DNA of 64,000 nucleotides from Aliivibrio finisterrensis_A (GTDB taxonomy: Bacteria; Pseudomonadota; Gammaproteobacteria; Enterobacterales; Vibrionaceae): NCBI RefSeq assembly GCF_004167675.1, contig NZ_SEZQ01000003.1; one strand, written 5' to 3'. Position numbers and translations under genes: made by a program. Under the pieces are notes generated by a model, which was not told the DNA's origin, did no database searches, and saw only the letters and a program-made list of their open reading frames with translations. Below, in pieces: positions 53,330-61,749 of this stretch; within the stretch, counting starts at the first letter, position 1; every line of letters starts with the position of its first letter.

Positions 53330-55177
53330 TTATTCGTCTAAGAAGCTACGTAATACTTCTGAACGACTTGGGTGACGCAATTTACGAAGTGCTTTCGCTT
53401 CGATTTGACGAATACGCTCACGCGTTACATCGAACTGCTTACCTACTTCTTCAAGAGTATGGTCGGTATTCATATCAATACCAAAACGCATACGAAGTAC
53501 TTTTGCTTCACGAGGAGTTAGGCCAGCAAGAACATCGTTAGTTGCAAATTTCAAGCTTGTTGAAGTTGCAGAATCAACTGGAAGTTCAAGGGTGTTATCC
53601 TCAATGAAATCACCTAGGTGCGAATCTTCATCATCACCGATTGGTGTTTCCATTGAAATTGGCTCTTTAGCGATCTTCAGAACCTTACGGATCTTGTCTT
53701 CAGGCATTTGCATGCGCTCTGCAAGTTCTTCTGGTAATGGTTCACGGCCCATTTCTTGTAGCATTTGACGCGAGATACGGTTCAGTTTATTGATCGTTTC
53801 GATCATATGAACTGGAATACGGATCGTACGTGCTTGGTCAGCGATTGAACGAGTGATCGCTTGACGGATCCACCATGTTGCATAAGTAGAGAACTTGTAA
53901 CCACGACGGTATTCAAATTTATCTACTGCCTTCATTAGACCAATATTACCCTCTTGGATAAGATCTAGGAACTGAAGACCACGGTTCGTGTATTTCTTAG
54001 CAATAGAGATAACAAGACGTAAGTTTGCTTCAACCATTTCTTTTTTCGCACGGCGAGCTTTAGCTTCACCGATAGACATGCGACGGCTGATGTCTTTGAT
54101 GTTCTCTACAGGTAAACCTGTTTCTTTTTCGATGCTGTCTAGTTTAGAGATTGAGCGACGAATGTCTTCTTCGTAACGCTTCAAACGCTCAACGTATGGC
54201 TTGTCTGAAGCCATGATCTCATCAAACCATTCAATCGATGATTCGTTACCTGAGAAAAGTGAAATGAACGATTTCTTAGGCATCTTGCCGTATTCCACAC
54301 ACATACGCATAACTAAGCGCTCTTGTGTACGAACACGATCCATGCTGCCACGCATTTCTTTTACTAGGTAATCAAACTGTTTAGGGATCAGTTTGAATTC
54401 ACGGAATACGTCAGTAAGCTCGCCAATCGCTTCGCGTGCTTTTGCGTTATCACGGCCATGCTCTTCAAAAGCAAGTTGCATATTGTGATAAGAAGTACGA
54501 AGCTCTGTGAATTTCTCCAAAGCAAGCTCTGGATCAATACCTACATCTTCTTCTTCTTCTTCTTCGTCTTCAGTTTCTTCACCATCATCATCTTCATCAT
54601 CTAGTTCAGATTCACTCAGTTCTGAGCCGATGTGTGTTGCTGTTGGTGCTGCAGAACCATCATCATTTGGATCAACAAAACCAGAAATGATATCAGTAAG
54701 ACGAATCTCTTCGGCTTGAACTTTATCGAATTGCTCTAATAGGTATGAAATAGCGCCTGGGAATTCAGCAACAGAGCACTGAACTTCATTGATGCCTTCT
54801 TCAATACGTTTGGCGATGTCGATTTCGCCTTCACGAGTAAGAAGTTCAACGGTACCCATTTCACGCATGTACATACGAACCGGATCCGTTGTACGGCCAA
54901 TTTCACTTTCTACACTTGATAGTGCGGCTGCAGCGGCTTCTGCTGCATCTTCATCAGTTACGGCATCATCATCATTTAATGACATGTCATCAGCATCAGG
55001 TGCGGTTTCTACCACTTTGATGCCCATGTCATTGATCATTTGAATAATATCTTCAACCTGCTCAGAATCTACAATTTCTTCTGGTAGGTGATCGTTAACT
55101 TCTGCGTAGGTCAGATAGCCTTGTTCCTTGCCTTTGATTACAAGTAATTTTAGCTGTGACTGCGGATTTTGATCCAT
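53330..55177 (-). CDS. rpoD: RNA polymerase primary sigma factor RpoD (sigma70)
   Basis: RpoD directs core polymerase to housekeeping promoters. It has region 1.1 (about 1-80), region 1.2 DPVRMYMREMGTVELLTREGE, the large acidic non-conserved insert (a run of Asp and Glu near 195-215), region 2 (DLIQEGNIGLMKAVDKFEYRRGYKFSTYATWWIRQAI core), region 3 and region 4 with the helix-turn-helix at the C-terminus. The start at 55177 gives the family MDQNPQSQLKLL; the frame continues 23 codons upstream without homology. It has 615 residues and is the last gene of the rpsU-yqeY-dnaG-rpoD operon. Confidence 0.97.
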   Translation of the reverse strand: MDQNPQSQLKLLVIKGKEQGYLTYAEVNDHLPEEIVDSEQVEDIIQMINDMGIKVVETAPDADDMSLNDDDAVTDEDAAEAAAAALSSVESEIGRTTDPVRMYMREMGTVELLTREGEIDIAKRIEEGINEVQCSVAEFPGAISYLLEQFDKVQAEEIRLTDIISGFVDPNDDGSAAPTATHIGSELSESELDDEDDDGEETEDEEEEEEDVGIDPELALEKFTELRTSYHNMQLAFEEHGRDNAKAREAIGELTDVFREFKLIPKQFDYLVKEMRGSMDRVRTQERLVMRMCVEYGKMPKKSFISLFSGNESSIEWFDEIMASDKPYVERLKRYEEDIRRSISKLDSIEKETGLPVENIKDISRRMSIGEAKARRAKKEMVEANLRLVISIAKKYTNRGLQFLDLIQEGNIGLMKAVDKFEYRRGYKFSTYATWWIRQAITRSIADQARTIRIPVHMIETINKLNRISRQMLQEMGREPLPEELAERMQMPEDKIRKVLKIAKEPISMETPIGDDEDSHLGDFIEDNTLELPVDSATSTSLKFATNDVLAGLTPREAKVLRMRFGIDMNTDHTLEEVGKQFDVTRERIRQIEAKALRKLRHPSRSEVLRSFLDE

Positions 55178-55324
55178 AGACGGTATCCTACTTCTGGTCT
55201 GTGTGAAGGAATTAGTATGCGAAATGCAAACCATTAATAATAGCAAATGTATCTATTTATGACTACTGAGTAATCATTTATCACACCATAATCTTGGTGT
55301 ATGGCTTAAACAGGCTAGAGGTAT

Positions 55325-57085
55325 TTAGACGAGACGGTTAATAACTAACTCAGCTAACTCTCGTTTTTCTTCGACTGATAAGCCGACACTTCTTTCTTTA
55401 GTCTGTAAAGCTTCCACTTGCTTTTCGATGCACTGGGCCAATACTTTGTCCAATGAATCTATAAATAAATCTTGTATGTTATCTTGGTCTATTGGGAGTT
55501 CCCAAGCTGCCAAGCGTGATAATAATTTCTCATTATTGTCACCACGCCAATATTCTAATAATTGGCCTGTAGTTATATGGGGATTATGTCGACAGTTTTC
55601 AAGTAATTGAAGAAATAAACTTAATCCTGGAAGTGGTATTTCTTTTACAGTGTCTAAATCTGGCACCAATTGAGTCAAATTTGGGTTTTGTAGTAAGAGA
55701 GTTATTACTTCACGCATTGGTGTGCGTTTTATCTCAGGTTGTGCGAGTCGTTTTGTGTCTGACGCGCCCTGTTTAGATATTAGTTGCTGTAATTGACTTT
55801 CATCCATAATTCCAAGCGTTTTGCCAAGTTGCTCACGTAAATAGAGGCGCAAGGTACCGCCTGGCACTTTATCAATAAGAGGAACCGCAAGTGTCGTTAG
55901 CTTGGCTTTCCCTTCTCGGCTGCCAGTATCAACTTGGTCGACTAAGGTTCTAAACATGAATTCAATTAAGGATTCAGCACTTGCAATTTCTTGTTCAAAA
56001 GCAGCTTTACCGTGTTGGCGAATATAAGTATCAGGATCTTCGCCATCCGGTAGGAACATAAATTTAAGCTGACGACCATCATTTAAGTATGGCAGTGCTT
56101 GTTCCATCGCTCGCCATGCTGCTTCTCGGCCCGCTCTATCTCCATCATAACAGCAAACAACGGTGCTAGTTTGACGAAAAAGAAGCTGCATGTGATCGCC
56201 AGTAGTTGCAGTACCTAGAGAGGCGACCGCATAATCCACCCCAAATTGGGCTAATGCAACCACATCCATATAGCCTTCGACAACAAGGGCTTGTGGTAAA
56301 TCTTTATAAGCTTGCAGTGCTTCGTATAAACCATAAAGCTCTTTGCCTTTATGGAAAATAGGTGTTTCAGGTGAATTTAAATATTTGGGAGTGCCTTCAC
56401 CAATTACTCGCCCACCAAAGCCAATTACGCGACCTCGGCGATCTCGAATCGGAAACATAACTCGACCACGGAAGCGGTCATAACGGCGGCCATTATCGCT
56501 TTCAATTAACATCCCACCACTGACTAAAGCATCTTGTGACGCTTTATCTCGGCCGAAGTTTTTCTTCACCAATTCCCATTCATCAGCAATATAACCGATA
56601 CCAAACTTCTGTACTATTTCACCAGAAAGTCCACGATCTTTTAGATAATTAATGGCATGAATATTAGCGGCGGATTTTAATTGGGAGCAATAAAACTGAC
56701 TGATACCGCCCATTAAATCGTAGAGGCTACGTTTTTGTTCAGTACTGGCTGTTGGGCCTGAAGGGGCATTAAATCCACTGCGTTGTTCGCGAGGAACATC
56801 AAGACCCAGCATAGAAGCAAGTTCTTCGATGGCTTCAACAAACTCTAAGCGGTCAAACTCCATAAGGAAGTCAATTGCGTTGCCGTGAACACCACAACCG
56901 AAGCAGTGATAGAATTGTTTTTCTTGGCTAACAGAGAAAGAAGGGGATTTTTCATTATGGAATGGACAGCATGCGCCGTAGTTTTTCCCTTGTTTTTTCA
57001 GTTTTACTCTTGTGTCAATAATATCGACAATGTCGTGTCGATTTAAAAGCTCATCAATAAAACTGCGAGGGATATGTCCAGCCAT
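55325..57085 (-). CDS. dnaG: DNA primase
   Basis: DnaG makes RNA primers at the fork with the DnaB helicase. The N-terminal CHC2 zinc finger has Cys40, His43, Cys61 and Cys64. The TOPRIM core contains VVEGYMDVVALAQFGV and the metal-binding DGDRAG. The C-terminal helical domain binds DnaB. At 586 residues it matches the E. coli length (581). GGAAAAG precedes the ATG. A hairpin lies between yqeY and dnaG. Confidence 0.97.
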   Translation of the reverse strand: MAGHIPRSFIDELLNRHDIVDIIDTRVKLKKQGKNYGACCPFHNEKSPSFSVSQEKQFYHCFGCGVHGNAIDFLMEFDRLEFVEAIEELASMLGLDVPREQRSGFNAPSGPTASTEQKRSLYDLMGGISQFYCSQLKSAANIHAINYLKDRGLSGEIVQKFGIGYIADEWELVKKNFGRDKASQDALVSGGMLIESDNGRRYDRFRGRVMFPIRDRRGRVIGFGGRVIGEGTPKYLNSPETPIFHKGKELYGLYEALQAYKDLPQALVVEGYMDVVALAQFGVDYAVASLGTATTGDHMQLLFRQTSTVVCCYDGDRAGREAAWRAMEQALPYLNDGRQLKFMFLPDGEDPDTYIRQHGKAAFEQEIASAESLIEFMFRTLVDQVDTGSREGKAKLTTLAVPLIDKVPGGTLRLYLREQLGKTLGIMDESQLQQLISKQGASDTKRLAQPEIKRTPMREVITLLLQNPNLTQLVPDLDTVKEIPLPGLSLFLQLLENCRHNPHITTGQLLEYWRGDNNEKLLSRLAAWELPIDQDNIQDLFIDSLDKVLAQCIEKQVEALQTKERSVGLSVEEKRELAELVINRLV

Positions 57086-57108
57086 TTTTCTTTTCCTGTA
57101 GATACAAA

Positions 57109-57140
57109 CAAGCCGTGCATATCAAAGATAGCACGGCTTG
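57109..57140 (-). terminator. Intra-operon hairpin between yqeY and dnaG
   Basis: A perfect 10-bp GC-rich stem (57109-57118 with 57131-57140) and a 12-base loop lie just before dnaG, followed only by TTTGTATC on the reverse strand. It looks like a partial terminator or processing site that keeps dnaG expression low, comparable to the internal terminator between rpsU and dnaG in E. coli. Confidence 0.65.
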
Positions 57141-57159
57141 CTTTATAAATAGAGTATTA

Positions 57160-57603
57160 TTAAGCCAGTTTAGATCGAACTAATTGGCTTACTTTACCCA
57201 TGTCAGCGCGGCCTTGGATTTGAGGTTTTAACACGCCCATCACCTTGCCCATATCTTGCATTCCTTCAGCACCTGATTCTGTAATTGCTTTGTCTAATAA
57301 CTCGGCAACTTCTTCATCGGTAAGTGCTTGTGGCATGAAATCTTCAAGTACTGTAATTTCAGCGCTTTCTTTTTCAGCAAGATCATCACGACCAGCGGCA
57401 GAAAACTGCGATACTGAATCACGACGTTGTTTAACCATCTTAGTTAAAACAGCGATAATATCATCGTCAGACAAAGTTGTATGACCATCGATTTCACGTT
57501 GTTTTATTTCAGATAAAGCTAAACGAATAGTGCCAAGGCGTAATTTATCCTTGGCTTTCATCGCTAACTTTTGCTCGTCTTTGAGTTGTTCAATTAGAGC
57601 CAT
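57160..57603 (-). CDS. yqeY: GatB/YqeY-domain protein
   Basis: This 147-residue protein is related to the tRNA-binding tail of the GatB amidotransferase subunit. It has the N-terminal helical part (LRLGTIRLALSEIKQREID) and the C-terminal YqeY part (GAEGMQDMGKVMGVLKPQIQGRADM). A role linked to tRNA is plausible but unproven. It lies between rpsU and dnaG, 31 bases after rpsU, as in many vibrios and pseudomonads but not E. coli. Confidence 0.92.
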   Translation of the reverse strand: MALIEQLKDEQKLAMKAKDKLRLGTIRLALSEIKQREIDGHTTLSDDDIIAVLTKMVKQRRDSVSQFSAAGRDDLAEKESAEITVLEDFMPQALTDEEVAELLDKAITESGAEGMQDMGKVMGVLKPQIQGRADMGKVSQLVRSKLA

Positions 57604-57634
57604 AACTTAATCCTAATTAAATTTAGGTAAGTTA

Positions 57635-57850
57635 TTAGTACAGGCGAACGCGACGTGCGTTTTCGCGAGACAGCTTCTTAGCGTGACGCTTTTGAGCTGC
57701 TGCTTTAGCGCGTTTACGTACTGTAGTAGGTTTTTCGTAATGCTCACGACGGCGAACTTCAGAAAGAACCCCTGCTTTTTCGCAAGAGCGTTTGAAACGA
57801 CGTAGTGCAACGTCGAACGGTTCGTTTTCACGTACTTTAACTACTGGCAT
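57635..57850 (-). CDS. rpsU: 30S ribosomal protein S21
   Basis: S21 is a small basic protein of the 30S platform involved in mRNA binding at initiation. The 71-residue sequence starts PVVKVRENEPFDVALRRFKRSCEKAG and ends RRVRLY, as in enterobacteria and vibrios. It is the first gene of the macromolecular synthesis operon. It is divergent from tsaD. Confidence 0.98.
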   Translation of the reverse strand: MPVVKVRENEPFDVALRRFKRSCEKAGVLSEVRRREHYEKPTTVRKRAKAAAQKRHAKKLSRENARRVRLY

Positions 57851-58077
57851 ATGCCTTTCACCTCAGGTGTTAGTCAATTCGCTGGTAGTTATAATTAACC
57901 AGCTATTATTCAAATTGGTGCCGAATTTTAATCCGATCAAGACGTTTTGTAAAGTACTCTTGATTAAGAATTGAGTAATTTCTTTGTTTATTTTGTCTTC
58001 TCTAGCGATCAGGTCGCTTGAGGTCGTGTAATGATGAAGGTAGTATGGCGATAAATTAACAGGTAACTGAGAAAAAT
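57851..58077. promoter_or_regulatory. rpsU/tsaD divergent promoter region
   Basis: These 227 bases lie between two divergent genes and must contain promoters for the rpsU operon and tsaD. I see no gene and no certain operator; a LexA box would be of interest here but none is clear. Confidence 0.4.
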
Positions 58078-59097
58078 ATGCGAATTTTAGGCATTGAAAC
58101 CTCGTGTGATGAAACGGGTATTGCGATTTATGATGATGAAAAAGGGCTATTAGCTCATCAACTGTATAGCCAAGTAAAACTGCACGCAGATTATGGTGGT
58201 GTCGTACCTGAATTGGCCTCTCGTGACCATGTTAAAAAGACGATCCCTTTGATTCAAGCGGCATTAAATGATGCAGGTCTGACTAAAGATGACATCGATG
58301 GTATTGCATATACTGCAGGTCCTGGGCTTGTTGGTGCATTATTAGTTGGCTCTACGATTGGTCGAAGCATTGCATATGCGTGGGATGTTCCAGCGATTCC
58401 TGTTCACCACATGGAAGGTCATTTACTTGCACCAATGCTTGAAGATGTACCACCGGAATTCCCATTTGTTGCTTTGCTTGTGTCTGGTGGTCACACCATG
58501 ATGGTTGAAGTAAAGGGCATTGGTGAATATCAAATTTTAGGTGAATCTGTGGATGATGCTGCTGGCGAAGCGTTTGATAAAACAGCTAAATTAATGGGGT
58601 TAGATTACCCAGGCGGACCGTTATTATCAAAACTGGCTGAGAGCGGCACAAAAGGACGCTTTAAATTTCCTCGTCCTATGACAGATCGTCCAGGTTTGGA
58701 TTTTAGCTTCTCTGGTTTGAAAACATTTGCTGCGAATACGATTCGTGCTAATGACGATGATTTACAAACTCGTGCTGATATTGCGTTTGCTTTCCAAGAA
58801 GCGGTTGTTGATACATTAGCAATTAAATGTCGTCGTGCATTAAAAGAAACGGGCATGAAACGTTTAGTAATGGCTGGTGGTGTAAGTGCGAATAAATACT
58901 TACGTCAAGAGCTTGAAGTGATGATGAAAAAAATTGGTGGAGAGGTGTTCTACCCTAGAACTGAATTTTGTACCGATAATGGTGCGATGATCGCTTATGC
59001 GGGTATGCAACGTCTGAAGAATGGTGAAACAACGGATTTGGCGGTTCAAGCTAAACCTCGTTGGCCAATAGATCAGTTAGAGCCAATTAAAAAATAA
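58078..59097 (+). CDS. tsaD: tRNA N6-adenosine threonylcarbamoyltransferase
   Basis: TsaD, with TsaB and TsaE, transfers threonylcarbamoyl to A37 of ANN-decoding tRNAs. It belongs to the ASKHA fold and has the family start GIETSCDETGIAIYD, the metal ligands His111 and His115 (HHMEGH), LLVSGGHTMMVEV and the C-terminal FCTDNGAMIAYAG. At 339 residues it is full length. Its place opposite rpsU is conserved from E. coli (ygjD) to vibrios. Confidence 0.97.
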   Translation: MRILGIETSCDETGIAIYDDEKGLLAHQLYSQVKLHADYGGVVPELASRDHVKKTIPLIQAALNDAGLTKDDIDGIAYTAGPGLVGALLVGSTIGRSIAYAWDVPAIPVHHMEGHLLAPMLEDVPPEFPFVALLVSGGHTMMVEVKGIGEYQILGESVDDAAGEAFDKTAKLMGLDYPGGPLLSKLAESGTKGRFKFPRPMTDRPGLDFSFSGLKTFAANTIRANDDDLQTRADIAFAFQEAVVDTLAIKCRRALKETGMKRLVMAGGVSANKYLRQELEVMMKKIGGEVFYPRTEFCTDNGAMIAYAGMQRLKNGETTDLAVQAKPRWPIDQLEPIKK

Positions 59098-59136
59098 GAT
59101 GATCCATTTAGATCATAAAAGATCGTTATCTATATG

Positions 59137-59160
59137 AAGGGGCTCATTAGTCCCTTTTTC
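59137..59160 (+). terminator. Rho-independent terminator after tsaD
   Basis: A 7-bp stem with one G-U pair (59137-59143 with 59150-59156) and a T-tract lie 39 bases after the tsaD stop. Its right arm overlaps the 3' end of the convergent plsY gene. Confidence 0.7.
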
Positions 59161-59743
59161 TTTGCCAAATTTTCTTTTCTTCACCGGCAAAGAAGCGGCG
59201 TATATTTTCATGATGCTTGAGAACGATTAAGCAAGAAAGCATAGCAACAGGTAGCGTGTATTGAGGTTTTACAAACCAAGTGAATAAAGGGGCAAGTAAC
59301 GCGGTAAGCATCGAGGCTAAAGAAGAGTAGCCAGTGACTAATATCGTAATAACCCAACTACCAAATAACATTCCTGTTAAATCCAACCCAATTGGAGCAA
59401 GTGCGCCAAGGGCCGTTGCGACTCCCTTTCCCCCTTTAAAATGAAAAAATAACGGATACATGTGACCTAAGCAGGCCGAAATAGCAATGATGCCTAATAG
59501 AAGAGGGTTAATCTCAAGAAAGTAGCCTCCCCAAACCGGTAGCATACCTTTTAAGATATCACAGAGAAGAACCAAACCAGCGGCACCTTTACCACCGAGA
59601 CGATAGACATTGGTCGCGCCAGGGTTATGAGAACCGTATTTTCTAGGGTCAGGTAACCCTTTCAATCGACAAATTAAAACCGCACTAGAGATCGATCCTA
59701 GCAGATAGGCGATGATGATCATAATTAGTGCAAGAGGGGTCAT
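59147..59743 (-). CDS. plsY: Glycerol-3-phosphate acyltransferase PlsY
   Basis: PlsY acylates glycerol 3-phosphate with acyl-phosphate to start phospholipid synthesis. It is an inner-membrane protein with about five helices. The three conserved loops are visible: GSISSAVLICR, SHNPGATNVYRLGGKGAA and HFKGGKGVATALG. I chose the ATG at 59743 because it starts directly at the first membrane helix with AAAGG upstream; the longer frame adds 12 polar residues. It has 198 residues and converges on tsaD. Confidence 0.95.
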   Translation of the reverse strand: MTPLALIMIIIAYLLGSISSAVLICRLKGLPDPRKYGSHNPGATNVYRLGGKGAAGLVLLCDILKGMLPVWGGYFLEINPLLLGIIAISACLGHMYPLFFHFKGGKGVATALGALAPIGLDLTGMLFGSWVITILVTGYSSLASMLTALLAPLFTWFVKPQYTLPVAMLSCLIVLKHHENIRRFFAGEEKKIWQRKRD

Positions 59744-59887
59744 GAATGAGCCTTTATTTAAGTGATCAGGAGCGAACAAAAATCATTTTTATAGTATATT
59801 GCTGAACATATCGAGCAAGGTAATATCAATATTACGTTGTTTTTCTTTTGATGGGTATCCGACCTCTTAATAAAAGTGTGATCAAAG

Positions 59888-60241
59888 ATGGATTTAGTAT
59901 TTATAAAACAGCTTGAAGTTATTACAACCATTGGCGTTTATGAATGGGAACAAGGCATTAAACAAAAGCTCGTATTAGATATTGATATGGCTCATGACAA
60001 TAAACCTGCAGCAGCATCAGACGATGTTCAATATTGTTTAAACTACGCAGAAGTTAGCGAAGCGGTGACTGAGCATATTCAACAGGGACGATTTTTATTG
60101 GTTGAGCGTGTTGCAGAAGAGATCGCAGATCTTATTATGACGCGTTTTTCAGTGCCTTGGCTTCGCATTCATCTATCTAAACCTGGTGCTGTAGTTAATG
60201 CGCATAGCGTGGGTGTTGTGATTGAGCGAGGAAGCAAATGA
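59888..60241 (+). CDS. folB: Dihydroneopterin aldolase
   Basis: FolB converts dihydroneopterin to 6-hydroxymethyl-dihydropterin and glycolaldehyde in folate synthesis. The 117-residue protein has the tunnelling-fold signatures VFIKQLEVITTIGVYEWEQ at the start, NYAEVSEAV in the middle and LLVERVAEEIADLI with the catalytic Glu region. It is divergent from plsY, and its stop overlaps the folK start by four bases. Confidence 0.94.
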   Translation: MDLVFIKQLEVITTIGVYEWEQGIKQKLVLDIDMAHDNKPAAASDDVQYCLNYAEVSEAVTEHIQQGRFLLVERVAEEIADLIMTRFSVPWLRIHLSKPGAVVNAHSVGVVIERGSK

Positions 60242-60726
60242 TCACAACTTATATTGGTATTGGCTCCAATATTTCTCCTGAAAAAAATGTAAAAATAGCC
60301 ATTGATGAATTACATCAACTTGGTGAAGTAACAAAAGTGTCAACGGTATATGAAGCTGAACCTGTGGGTTTTTCTGGTCATAATTTTTTCAATTTAGTCG
60401 TTGAGCTAAAGGTGAATCACTCACTGGGTGAACTTGGTGCTCTATTGCGTGCGATTGAAATTAAATGGGGCAGAGAAGTCAATGCGAAGAAGAACCAAGA
60501 TCGAACATTAGATCTAGATATTCTTTTGTACGGTGATTTGGTTTCAGAATCAGATCCCAAATTACCTCGAGAGGATCTGTTTAAGTTTGCCTTTGCTATT
60601 TTACCAATGGTAGAACTGAATCCAGATCTGATTATCCCAAGTACACAACGTACCATCAGTGAAATTTGGGCTGAATTCCCTTATTCTCAATCACTAAAAC
60701 CAGCTTTATTAAACTTAACATTCTAA
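60238..60726 (+). CDS. folK: 2-amino-4-hydroxy-6-hydroxymethyldihydropteridine pyrophosphokinase
   Basis: FolK transfers pyrophosphate from ATP to hydroxymethyl-dihydropterin, the next step after FolB. The motifs IGIGSN, NKDRTLDLDILLYG-type (here NQDRTLDLDILLYG, with the two catalytic Asp) and LPREDLFKFAFAILPMVELNPD are clear. It has 162 residues. The ATGA overlap with folB implies coupled translation, and uppP follows after nine bases. Confidence 0.95.
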   Translation: MITTYIGIGSNISPEKNVKIAIDELHQLGEVTKVSTVYEAEPVGFSGHNFFNLVVELKVNHSLGELGALLRAIEIKWGREVNAKKNQDRTLDLDILLYGDLVSESDPKLPREDLFKFAFAILPMVELNPDLIIPSTQRTISEIWAEFPYSQSLKPALLNLTF

Positions 60727-60735
60727 TGGACTATC

Positions 60736-61539
60736 ATGACATATCTTGAAGCATTTTTTCTTGCGTTGCTGCAAGGATTTACTGAGTTTTTACCTATCTC
60801 GAGCTCCGCTCATCTTATTCTTCCTTCCGCTGTTCTTGGGTGGCCAGATCAAGGGTTAGCCTTTGATGTTGCTGTTCATGTGGGTACTTTAGCGGCGGTG
60901 ATTATTTATTTTAGAAAAGAGGTAGTGAGCTTATTAACTGCTTGGGTTGGCTCTATGGTTAAAAAAGAGCACAACAAAGAATCTAAATTAGCTTGGTTAA
61001 TCATTTTATCGACTATTCCGGCTGCACTTTGTGGTCTGTTGTTTAAAGATTTTATCGAAGTGTACCTGCGCAGTGCATGGGTGATTGCAACAACAACAAT
61101 CGTATTTGGCCTTTTACTTTGGTGGGTTGATAAAAACTCAGAGTTAGTTAAAGACGAGTATGAAATGACGTGGAAAAAAGCGTTATTTTTAGGTATTGCT
61201 CAAGCGATGGCGATGATCCCAGGAACCTCTCGTTCAGGCATTACTATTACTGCTGCTCTTTATTTAGGCTTTACTCGTGAAGCGGCTGCGCGTTTTTCAT
61301 TCTTAATGTCGATCCCAATAATTACTCTTGCCGGATCTTATCTTGGTCTTAAATTGGCGATGAGTGATATCTCTATTAATTTTGGTCTATTAAGTACCGG
61401 TGTGGTGGTTTCTTTTATCAGTGCTTACATTTGTATTCACTTTTTCTTGAAGCTGATTTCAAGCATGGGAATGACGCCGTTTGTTATCTACCGTTTGTTG
61501 TTAGGTGTCGGCTTGTTTGCTTGGTTAAGTTTCGGTTAG
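60736..61539 (+). CDS. uppP: Undecaprenyl-diphosphatase
   Basis: UppP (BacA) recycles undecaprenyl pyrophosphate to the monophosphate carrier for wall synthesis. It is an inner-membrane protein with about eight helices. The catalytic motifs are LLQGFTEFLPISSSAHLIL (about 11-29) and the PGTSRSG loop (about 165-171). It has 267 residues. It ends a folB-folK-uppP run. A repeat-rich region follows. Confidence 0.95.
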   Translation: MTYLEAFFLALLQGFTEFLPISSSAHLILPSAVLGWPDQGLAFDVAVHVGTLAAVIIYFRKEVVSLLTAWVGSMVKKEHNKESKLAWLIILSTIPAALCGLLFKDFIEVYLRSAWVIATTTIVFGLLLWWVDKNSELVKDEYEMTWKKALFLGIAQAMAMIPGTSRSGITITAALYLGFTREAAARFSFLMSIPIITLAGSYLGLKLAMSDISINFGLLSTGVVVSFISAYICIHFFLKLISSMGMTPFVIYRLLLGVGLFAWLSFG

Positions 61540-61548
61540 AAACTAGAG

Positions 61549-61749
61549 GCTATACGCTTCGCTAACTAGAAACGATAAGAGCGAGTATTGCTGGCGTGGC
61601 AATGTTCTAGGCTTCAGGGCGCTATGCTTGCAGGTTTCAGGTGTACTCGGTTTTGATTTTCCTGAAACCTGAAACCTGAAACCTGAAACCTGAAACCTTA
61701 GCTTTTATAGTTCCTAGAGCGAAGCGTTCTAGTCAGCGTAGCGTATAGC
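61549..61749. repeat. Composite intergenic repeat element between uppP and cca
   Basis: Outer arms GCTATACGCTTCGCT (61549-61563) and its near-perfect inverse (61735-61749, 14 of 15 positions) bound a ~200-bp block. Inside are a second hairpin (61714-61732), a CAGGTTTCAGG arm (61631-61641) opposite a tandem CCTGAAA array, and no open frame. The layout resembles a MITE or REP-type element. It fills almost the whole uppP-cca gap. Confidence 0.65.
61661..61698. repeat. (CCTGAAA)5 heptamer tandem array
   Basis: Five exact copies of the 7-base unit CCTGAAA are followed by CCT. An inverted copy (CAGGTTTCAGG, 61631-61641) lies 20 bases upstream and can pair with the first copies. Confidence 0.9.

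Noticed and set aside
54507..54719. Forward-strand serine-rich frame opposite rpoD
   Set aside because: It is the antisense reading of the acidic Asp/Glu insert of sigma70, a codon-bias shadow.
55178..55246. Longer RpoD with 23 extra residues
   Set aside because: The extension has no sigma70 homology, and the ATG at 55177 gives the normal start.
61661..61698. Possible CRISPR array
   Set aside because: The repeats are seven bases long with no spacers, so this is a simple tandem array.
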